In this document: positions 58,535 to 64,000 of the stretch, one piece after another
Numbering within the stretch: position 1 is the stretch's first letter
How the letters are laid out: the number at the start of each line of letters is the position of its first letter
Source: Myxococcales bacterium
GTDB taxonomy: Bacteria; Myxococcota; Myxococcia; Myxococcales; JAJYLH01
NCBI GenBank assembly: GCA_021787845.1
Contig: JAJYLH010000004.1
Coordinates: 170,305-234,304, forward strand
DNA length: 64,000 nt
Direction of reading: 5' to 3'
Notes under the pieces: model-generated
Told to the model about the DNA's origin: nothing
What the model saw: only the letters and a program-made list of their open reading frames with translations
Databases searched by the model: none
Program-made: the position numbers and the translations under genes

Positions 58535-58566
58535 CCCGCATCGGCTACGTGAGCAGCCGATGCGGG
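58535..58566. promoter_or_regulatory. perfect 12-bp inverted repeat upstream of the element operon
   Basis: CCCGCATCGGCT - 8-base spacer - AGCCGATGCGGG, 54 bases before the large membrane protein's start. No T-run follows, so it looks more like an operator or attenuating hairpin than a terminator. Nothing else in 58482-58737 stands out. Confidence 0.55.
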
Positions 58567-58737
58567 CACGTTATCGGGTGCTCCTTCGGCCTCCCATTGC
58601 CGAACCTTGGCACGCAAGACCGGCTACGCACTGCCGGCTAGCAATTCATCGGGCTGCCTTCGGAGAGGAACATCTATTCGTGGATTAGCAACGATCTCCT
58701 ACGCTTCGCCCACGAAGCTGTGCTACTCTCGGCCCTG

Positions 58738-60303
58738 ATGAAGGACTTGGACGCAGCACTGCCGGTCGCGAGCGAGCCCGAGAAGGGCCGGCGCGTGTCT
58801 GCGTTGACGAACGACAGGAGGAGCCAGAGACTTGGCGAAGGAACTAGGAAACAGGGTTCCGAGCAACGGACGGGCACGACCACGGTCGACGGACTCGGAC
58901 TCCCCGATGTCGCGTCGGACCCGAACTTGGACGGAGACTTCGGCGCATCGTCGCAACGGACGGGCACGACCACGGTCGACGGACTCGGACTCCCCGATGT
59001 CGCGTCGGACCCGAACTTGGACGGAGACTTCGGCGCATCGTCGCAACGGACGGGCACGACCACGGTCGACGGACTCGGACTCCCCGATGTCGCGTCGGAC
59101 CCGAACTTGAACGTGGACTTCGGCGCATCGTCGCAACGGACGGGCACGACCACGGTCGACGGACTCGGACTCCCCGATGTCGCGTCGGACCCGAACTTGG
59201 ACGGAGACTTCGGCGCGTCCTCCGGCATCATCACAATGCGTGGAAGCGTGCTGGTTCTCGCGCCACCGGACCCGGTACTGTTCTCTGCGGAGAACGACAT
59301 GCCTCGCCAGCGGCGAGGTGCCAGAACGACCGCGAACGACCGAACTTTTCGCACCTTCACCGGCAACGGCAAGTCCACGTACGTTCTCGTCGGTGTCGTG
59401 TTCAGCGTACTCTTGGTGAGCGGCAGCGCTCTCGGCTTGCGAACGTCGGCAGCGGAGCGGATCACGCCGGCCACCATGCTCTATGCGGGCCTTTCGTCGG
59501 CGCGGCGTCAGGAAGCCGCCGTGTTGACCACCCGCTCCCCGTTCGCGTCGGGAGCGCGTGCAGGCATTCGACGGTCTTCGAACTTCCCAGGGCGCACCGT
59601 CGTCGGCCGCGCCCGGGCACTTAGTCTCGCGACCGCAGGCGTCCCGGAGCTGGACCCCGCGGGTGTCGCAGGGAAGATGACTACATGCGGGGCGACGCTC
59701 CTCGCAGGCCTCCGCGCTGAATGGGGGGCAGCGCGGTCACCAGTGGTCGGAATGGATGTCGCAGCGTCATCATTGGTTCGTGGAACCAAAAAAAGCGGGC
59801 CGGCTGCACTCACGTTACGAGTGCAGCCGACCCTGGCGACGTTTGTTCCGGCTGCTTCCAAGCCGGCGCGAATGCCATGGGCACCCGCTCCCCGTCCGCC
59901 GCCGGATCCAGGCCGATCCGGGACTTGGCAGGGGGTCGCGTCGCTTCCCGTGAACCAAGCGGGTGGCGGAGTTGCCACTGGTGTTGCCGGTCTGGAGCAG
60001 GCCATGTCCAGGCGTGGAAAGAACGGTGGTCCGTACGACGCATCGAGTGTCGACGAGTTCCGCAAGATTCTTGCCCCGAGGCAACGGGAGGTTTTTCAGG
60101 TTCGTTTGACCTTTGGTCGGAGCAGGAGCTTGGAACAAGTGGGCACGATGCTCGGGATCAAGCCGTCGACCGTCTCGAAGCACTTGACGGCCATCGCCAA
60201 CAAGGCCGGGTGCGGCGCCGAGGAGCTCGACGCGATCTTCCTCGACCGCCCCGACTGGGACCCCGATTCCGGGGGAAAGAAGGGGACGCAGGAAGGCTCT
60301 TAG
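58738..60303 (+). CDS. 30-residue-repeat protein ending in a LuxR/sigma-4-like HTH
   Basis: One open frame of 521 codons. It starts MKDLDAALPVASEPEKGRR, then carries four tandem 30-residue repeats (QRTGTTTVDGLGLPDVASDP plus NLDGDFGASS). A likely membrane helix STYVLVGVVFSVLLVSGSA lies near residue 220, followed by a low-complexity stretch and, in the last 90 residues, a helix-turn-helix of LuxR/sigma-70 region 4 type (LAPRQREVFQVRL, SLEQVGTMLGIKPSTVSKHL). Codon bias weakens around 59740-60000. A GGAG sits 8 bases before ATG 60004, so a separate 99-residue regulator (60004-60303) is a real alternative. An intrinsic terminator follows. Confidence 0.5.
   Translation: MKDLDAALPVASEPEKGRRVSALTNDRRSQRLGEGTRKQGSEQRTGTTTVDGLGLPDVASDPNLDGDFGASSQRTGTTTVDGLGLPDVASDPNLDGDFGASSQRTGTTTVDGLGLPDVASDPNLNVDFGASSQRTGTTTVDGLGLPDVASDPNLDGDFGASSGIITMRGSVLVLAPPDPVLFSAENDMPRQRRGARTTANDRTFRTFTGNGKSTYVLVGVVFSVLLVSGSALGLRTSAAERITPATMLYAGLSSARRQEAAVLTTRSPFASGARAGIRRSSNFPGRTVVGRARALSLATAGVPELDPAGVAGKMTTCGATLLAGLRAEWGAARSPVVGMDVAASSLVRGTKKSGPAALTLRVQPTLATFVPAASKPARMPWAPAPRPPPDPGRSGTWQGVASLPVNQAGGGVATGVAGLEQAMSRRGKNGGPYDASSVDEFRKILAPRQREVFQVRLTFGRSRSLEQVGTMLGIKPSTVSKHLTAIANKAGCGAEELDAIFLDRPDWDPDSGGKKGTQEGS
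58864..59223 (+). repeat. four 90-base tandem repeats
   Basis: Units begin at 58864, 58954, 59044 and 59134 (each starts CAACGGACGGGCACGACC). Units 1 and 2 are identical; unit 3 changes GGACGGAGAC to GAACGTGGAC near its end, unit 4 differs only in its last bases. The period is a multiple of three and the plus frame with best G/C-ending codons stays open across the array. Confidence 0.92.
59786..59831 (-). terminator. terminator-like hairpin on the minus strand inside the repeat-HTH frame
   Basis: GGCTGCACTC-7-GAGTGCAGCC (59802-59828) is a perfect 10-bp stem, extended by GGG/CCC after a 2-base bulge. Read on the minus strand it is followed by GC and seven T residues (59788-59794). No minus-strand gene feeding it is visible, so its target is unclear. 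Confidence 0.45.
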
Positions 60304-60319
60304 GATAGAATGGTACGGT

Positions 60320-60359
60320 GCCGCCCGTCAAGATCTCTCCTTGGCGGGCGGTTCTTTTT
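60320..60359 (+). terminator. intrinsic terminator of the HTH gene
   Basis: CCGCCCGTCAAG - 7-base loop - CTTGGCGGGCGG is a 12-bp stem with one G-U pair, directly followed by TTCTTTTT. It starts 17 bases after the stop at 60303 and supports plus-strand transcription of that gene. Confidence 0.9.
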
Positions 60360-60470
60360 CATCTGGGTTCAGCCACGCCATTCACGAAAACGCCGCCCCG
60401 ACCGGTGATCGAGGCGGCAGAGAGTCGGTGGTGCCGTGGTATCGCGGGCACATTGGCGCCCCGGACACGC

Positions 60471-61502
60471 TCACTCGCCCGCGCTTTCCACCCGCAGTCC
60501 GTACGTCGCGATCTTGCGGAAGACGGTGGCCCTGCTGAGACGCAACGCCTTTGCTGCACCGCCGGCGGAGCCGTGGCGGCGGAGTGCAGCGGCGAGCACG
60601 TCACGCTCAATGATGGTCCACGTCTTGCCCGGCAGGTACTCATCGAGTGCGGACGGTGGCGTCGGACCGATGGACTCGTCGAGCCCGAAGTCGGCCGGGT
60701 CGAGCACGTCGCCGCCCACGGCCACCGCGCGATGAACCGCCTGGCGCAGCTCGCGGACGTTGCCGGGCCACCGGTAGCGCTGAAGCCACCCGATCGTCTC
60801 GGCGGTAAGCCGTGGTGGCCGAGAGCGCTCTCGGCTGGCATCGGCGAGGAACCGCCGGGCGAGCGGCTCCACGTCCTCGGGCCGTTCACGCAAGGGTGGC
60901 ACGCTGATGGTGACACCGCGGATGCGGTGGAACAGGTCGGCGCGGAACCGGCCGGTGGTCACGTCGGCGGCCATGTCACGGTTGGTGGCGCAAACGAGGC
61001 GCGCGTCCACCCGGGTCGGGCGCTCGGCGCCGACCCGACGGACGACGCCATCGTCCAGCGTCCGCAGGAGCTTCGCCTGCACCGACAGCGGCAGATCCCC
61101 GATCTCGTCGAGGAAGAGCGTCCCGCCGTCGGCTTGCTCGAAGACGCCTCGGTGCTCGCGGTCGGCGCCGGTGAAGGCGCCGCGCACGTGGCCGAACAGC
61201 TCGCTCTCGGCGAGCGAGTCCGGTAAGGCGGCACAGTTCAGTGGGATGAACGGCCGCCCGCGCCTCGGGCTCTTCGCGTGGAGGAACCGGGCCACGACCT
61301 CTTTCCCTGTACCCGTCTCCCCGAGGATGAGCACGGGGATGCTGGACGCCGCCACTTTCTCCGTCAGCTCGAACACGCGGCGCATTGCCGGCGAGGCGGC
61401 CACCGGCTCGTCGAGCTCGCGCGTCTCTTCCTCTCGTTCTCCCCGTCCGCCCTGTACGAGGGCGAGCGGGACGTCCTTCACCTTCGCGGCACGTTCGCTC
61501 AT
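60471..61502 (-). CDS. sigma-54-dependent activator without sensor domain
   Basis: 343 residues from ATG 61502 (GGGGAAG upstream). After a short acidic N-terminus comes the AAA+ core: LILGETGTGKE (Walker A), GAFTGAD (sigma-54 contact), [13 protein letters not shown] (Walker B), RVDARLVCATNRD and [17 protein letters not shown] Fis-type helix-turn-helix ends it (HGSAGGAAKALRLSRATVFRKI). With no regulatory domain in front it may be constitutive or controlled by abundance or phage-shock-style inhibitors. Its position inside the element suggests it switches element genes, or recruits the host's sigma-54. Confidence 0.92.
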   Translation of the reverse strand: MSERAAKVKDVPLALVQGGRGEREEETRELDEPVAASPAMRRVFELTEKVAASSIPVLILGETGTGKEVVARFLHAKSPRRGRPFIPLNCAALPDSLAESELFGHVRGAFTGADREHRGVFEQADGGTLFLDEIGDLPLSVQAKLLRTLDDGVVRRVGAERPTRVDARLVCATNRDMAADVTTGRFRADLFHRIRGVTISVPPLRERPEDVEPLARRFLADASRERSRPPRLTAETIGWLQRYRWPGNVRELRQAVHRAVAVGGDVLDPADFGLDESIGPTPPSALDEYLPGKTWTIIERDVLAAALRRHGSAGGAAKALRLSRATVFRKIATYGLRVESAGE

Positions 61503-61729
61503 GGAGCTTCCCCTTCCGGTTTCCCGAGCTGGAACCGTTCCAGCCGGTCCGACGGCGCCCGACCTCGGAGGATGGGCACCGCCGCGCCTGCTGGGGGAAG
61601 ACGAGACGTATGGCATCGGCGGCACGTGCGGCGAGAGAACAGCCTTCGCCTCGGATCTGCCTGACGCGGAGAAGGGCGGCGGAAGACCCGAGCGCCAGGG
61701 CTTCCGCTGTCAGGAAGCGGAGATGTCCC

Positions 61730-62374
61730 TCAGCCGCCGCGTGCCCGGACCACGACGCACGTCTCGTGCAGGATGCGGATGAGGCCCTGACGGTACGAAC
61801 GAGCATCCGACCGCACGTGGTGCTGCGCCTTGATGATGACGGCCTCCACCTGGTCGGGTGGAAACCACGTGAGCACGTGGGCCTGGGCGCTGAAGTACGT
61901 CCCCTGTTGGCGCACGTCGCCCACGAGAAGGGCGAGATGCCCACCAGGAGCGACGCCGGAGAGCGCGTGCAGGGCCCACGTGCGCAGCCGCGCGAGGTAT
62001 CGGCTCCAGTCGTCCTCCTGCGAGAGGTCGGCGGGGTGTGCTCCCGTTCCCCACACGTTCCCCGAGTACCGCACGATGCGGAAGTACGGCGGGTGCAGGA
62101 ACACGATGTCCACGGGGGACGGCAGCGCATCCGCCAGGCTGACGCGCTCCAGGTCGAAGCCCTGTGCGAGGTCGAAGCCGTGATAGCGGAGGCCGAGCTC
62201 CCGGCACACATCGCGCGTGGTGCCACCTCCTTCGCACGGGTCGGCGACCGAACGGGCGCCGAAGTGAACGACCAGCTCGCGCACCAAGTGCCCGGTGCAG
62301 TTGCCCGGGTACGAGGACGATCCCCACGGCCCTCGGTCGGGGGCCGAGAACAGGCTCGAGTGCATGGACAGCAT
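61730..62374 (-). CDS. DNA methyltransferase (N6/N4 amino-type)
   Basis: 214 residues from ATG 62374 (GGAAGCGGAG upstream); the frame is open further upstream without a better start. Motif I-like VADPCEGGGTTRDVC near 41 follows PGNCTGHLVRELV, and the catalytic motif IV is VFLHPPYFRIVRYSGN near 80 (HPPY in place of DPPY/NPPY). SGVAPGGHLALLVGDVRQQG and VLTWFPPDQVEAVIIKAQHH complete an amino-methyltransferase fold. No restriction enzyme is adjacent, so it is probably a solitary modification enzyme protecting the element or setting an epigenetic mark. Confidence 0.82.
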   Translation of the reverse strand: MLSMHSSLFSAPDRGPWGSSSYPGNCTGHLVRELVVHFGARSVADPCEGGGTTRDVCRELGLRYHGFDLAQGFDLERVSLADALPSPVDIVFLHPPYFRIVRYSGNVWGTGAHPADLSQEDDWSRYLARLRTWALHALSGVAPGGHLALLVGDVRQQGTYFSAQAHVLTWFPPDQVEAVIIKAQHHVRSDARSYRQGLIRILHETCVVVRARGG

Positions 62375-62582
62375 CTCCGCTTCCGGGAAGCGTGGAGCCG
62401 CCCCATGCAGCTTGCCCGTCCCGCGCAAGCGCTCCTCTCCCCTGGAGCGCTCGCGTGGATCGAGCAGCGGAGCCTTCGCGCCGTCCGCGAAAGTCTCGTC
62501 TTGCCGCCGCGGAGAACGGAAGGGCCGTGGCCTTCGTTCCCCGCGCCTGTCGTGTCCGCACGGCGGCACGTGCAGGGCAGCC

Positions 62583-62795
62583 TCACCGACGAGGTGCGTG
62601 GGGGCCGCGCGGCGGGAGTCGATTGCCTTTCTGCCGCCGGATGCAGCGCGAGCACACCGGAACGCGCCCCTCACCCCACGCGAAGCCGGGGTCGAGCCGC
62701 CGGCGACAGAGGCTGCACCGCAGGTGGAGGCGCGCGTGCATCCGACGCGCTTGGCGTTCTCGCGTGCGCTGCGACGGACGGTTCTTCGGGGACAT
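62583..62795 (-). CDS. small zinc-ribbon protein
   Basis: 70 residues from ATG 62795: MSPKNRPSQRTRERQARRMH, then CSLCRRRL and CSRCIRRQ, two CxxC knuckles about 20 residues apart in a very basic protein. Likely nucleic-acid binding. No strong RBS is visible and the family is unknown; weak support. The gaps on both sides (62375-62582, 62796-62869) hold nothing else. Confidence 0.45.
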   Translation of the reverse strand: MSPKNRPSQRTRERQARRMHARLHLRCSLCRRRLDPGFAWGEGRVPVCSRCIRRQKGNRLPPRGPHAPRR

Positions 62796-62869
62796 ACGGA
62801 CGGTGGCGTGGGTGAGTGAGGAGTGACGCGGCGTGCTCGGCTCCGTCCAAGATGGTGATCGGCAGCCCT

Positions 62870-63025
62870 TCAGCCTCCCGTCAGGCGCTTGTCGCACCAG
62901 AAGCAGCGGGGCTTGCCGGCGACCACCCGGTACCCGGCCACCAACTTGCGGTGGCAGAACGCGCACTTGACGCTCCGGCGGCGGAACCGCCGGTTGGGGT
63001 CAAGCCAGGAGCGATGCTGGTTCAT
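62870..63025 (-). CDS. 51-residue zinc-ribbon protein coupled to the relaxation-like gene
   Basis: MNQHRSWLDPNRRFRRRSVK followed by CAFCHRKLVAGYRVVAGKPR and CFWCDKRL. Two CxxC pairs 20 residues apart in a basic context. Its ATG overlaps the stop of the preceding gene (ATGA), the best evidence that it is real. Similar to the ribbon at 62583, suggesting a pair of related DNA-binding or adaptor proteins. Confidence 0.6.
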   Translation of the reverse strand: MNQHRSWLDPNRRFRRRSVKCAFCHRKLVAGYRVVAGKPRCFWCDKRLTGG

Positions 63026-63912
63026 AGCGGGGTGTCGGGTTCGCGGATGAGCGGACGGGGTTCCTCGCCCCCTCGGGCGGCAGTCGTCCAGGGGCCGTCG
63101 AGCAATCGCTCGGGATGGGCGAGGTTGGCCAGCTCCACGAGAGCGAACCAGTACAGCGCGCTGCCCTGCTTGCCGTTCTCGGGCGCTCGATGCGCCACTC
63201 GTCGCAGGGCTTCGAGCCGGCTCCTGGTCGTGGTCAAGGTCAGGACGCGCACGGGAGCCTCTCCCGATAGCGACCGGATGCGCCCGGTCTTCCAGAGGGC
63301 GAAGTACCCGCGGTACCGCAGCGCCATGCGTTTCACGGCCACGGTCCCGAGGTCGGTCTCGACCAGAAACGCGTGAAACTGGTTTCCAGTACGGATGGCG
63401 CAGAAGGCATCCGGCACGAGCGGGACCCTGAGCGTGAGGCCCCGGCGCACGCGGATGACGGCAGCGCCGCCGACCTCCTCCGGTTCGTGCTTCCACGACA
63501 GGAGCTGGAAGCCGGGTCGCTCCCGGTCGAGCAGCTCCAGGCACACGTACAGGTCGTTTCGCCGCAGGGTGTGGTCCAGGAACAGCCCCGAGCGACGCTC
63601 GCGCTCGGTCAAGAAGCGTGGCGCCGTCTCACCCGTCTTGGCTGCTACCTCCCGCGCGCCGCGCGCGCCGAGCGCGAAGACCGTGTGGGCTCGGCGGTCG
63701 TATGGCCGCACGGGGACGAAGACCTTCACCGCGAGCCCCGCGTCAGCCAACTTGCGCATCCGAGAGGCCGCCGCCTCTTCGCTGCCGAAGTACAACGCCG
63801 CGAGCTGCGGGATCGACAGGAACCGGAAGCGGCCGAGCGAGGCGAGCGCGTCGTAGTCGCGCGCGGTGAGCCGCACCGCTGCCGCTGATTTGCCGGTCGA
63901 GGTCTTGCTCAT
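63022..63912 (-). CDS. replication-relaxation-like winged-helix protein, copy 2
   Basis: 296 residues. The winged helix at the N-terminus has VRLTARDYDALASLGRFRFL and LAALYFGSEEAAASRMRKLADAGLAV; then VFALGARGAREVA and LFLDHTLRRNDLYVCLELL. A strand region with HAFLVETDLGTVAVKRMALRY resembles the nuclease-like core of the family (an ExD near PVD-type positions). Paralogue of 52673-53554 with modest identity. The pair at both ends of the known segment suggests roles in replication or DNA processing of the element. Confidence 0.78.
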   Translation of the reverse strand: MSKTSTGKSAAAVRLTARDYDALASLGRFRFLSIPQLAALYFGSEEAAASRMRKLADAGLAVKVFVPVRPYDRRAHTVFALGARGAREVAAKTGETAPRFLTERERRSGLFLDHTLRRNDLYVCLELLDRERPGFQLLSWKHEPEEVGGAAVIRVRRGLTLRVPLVPDAFCAIRTGNQFHAFLVETDLGTVAVKRMALRYRGYFALWKTGRIRSLSGEAPVRVLTLTTTRSRLEALRRVAHRAPENGKQGSALYWFALVELANLAHPERLLDGPWTTAARGGEEPRPLIREPDTPL

Positions 63913-63929
63913 ACGCGGGTGATGAGGGT

Positions 63930-64000
63930 CAGGCCGCCGGCTCTCCGAGCGTCAGCAGGCAGGCACCGGCGGCGAGGTACATCCCGCGCCAGTACGCCTC
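63930..64000 (-). CDS. C-terminal end of an unidentified protein (5' end outside window)
   Basis: A minus-strand frame entering from the right edge gives the last 23 residues, including YWRGMYLAAGACLLTLGEPA, and stops at 63930, 18 bases before the next start. Spacing and codon use fit the operon, but the piece is too short to identify. Confidence 0.4.

Noticed and set aside
58595..58625. Sigma-54 promoter at TTGGCACGCAAGACCGG upstream of the element operon
   Set aside because: The -24 half is perfect, but the -12 position reads CG instead of GC, and the orientation points away from the membrane-protein operon.
58674..59477. Minus-strand repeat protein opposite the 90-base array
   Set aside because: Its codon third positions are poorer in G/C than the plus frame, and it has no RBS or terminator; the plus frame leads to an HTH and an intrinsic terminator.
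50808..64000. Classical prophage
   Set aside because: No terminase, portal, capsid or tail proteins among the readable genes; the ATPase is of the coupling/HerA kind rather than a terminase.

Overview
The window is about 70% GC with strongly G/C-ending codons. It carries many predicted lipoproteins, FHA and sigma-54 regulators, an alkyl-DHAP-synthase-like protein and a bacterial microcompartment whose shell hexamer closely resembles (from memory) the one of Haliangium ochraceum. I infer a chromosomal segment of a Myxococcota (deltaproteobacterial) genome, ending inside an integrated mobile element.

Layout. 1-8 kb: a DUF362 protein, an M20 peptidase, meaB, then an rnc / cyclophilin / era group with small lipoproteins. 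8-19 kb: alaS, a divergent adenylosuccinate-synthetase-like enzyme, a DEAD-box helicase, a VWA + pseudokinase pair and a REC-GAF-histidine kinase. 19.5-26 kb: an MBL-fold hydrolase and a compact microcompartment locus (BMC-T, BMC-H, BMC-P, aldehyde dehydrogenase) beside an FHA-type sigma-54 activator; a candidate -24/-12 promoter precedes the shell genes. 26-38 kb: a modular peptidoglycan amidase, a translationally coupled Fe-S / AGPS-like FAD / FAD triad, recN, a YidD-like protein, a TPR/TM protein, a Cys/Met-metabolism PLP enzyme and an arginase-family protein. 38-40 kb: a truncated MoxR gene, an XRE regulator between direct repeats, and four tRNA genes (Lys, Arg, His, Pro). 40-46 kb: rdgB, rph, a cell-wall amidase, a secreted Ig-like protein and an aldehyde dehydrogenase. 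46.5-50.7 kb: an rtcR gene cut in its GAFTGA motif by an ISKra4-like insertion, then a decayed IS630 transposase.

50.8 kb to the right edge: an integrated element. It starts at tRNA-Arg(TCG), with a tyrosine integrase whose reading frame runs antisense through the tRNA. An excisionase-like protein follows, then a tightly overlapping minus-strand operon (large membrane protein, lipoprotein, small membrane protein, a P-loop ATPase split over two overlapping frames, membrane-anchored zinc ribbon, replication-relaxation-like winged-helix protein). Next come a 90-bp-repeat gene ending in a helix-turn-helix with its own terminator, a sigma-54 activator, a DNA methyltransferase, two tiny zinc-ribbon proteins and a second replication-relaxation-like protein. 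I do not recognise this as a described family; it looks like an uncharacterised conjugative or integrative element.

Dispersed repeats are a theme: nonameric GATCGGACC arrays (three places), REP-like ATCCTGAGC/GAAGGATG palindromes (one expanded and translated inside era), MITE-like elements ending in AGTAGGATGG, long GTAGGATGGG hairpins, a 42-bp minisatellite and a 90-bp coding repeat.
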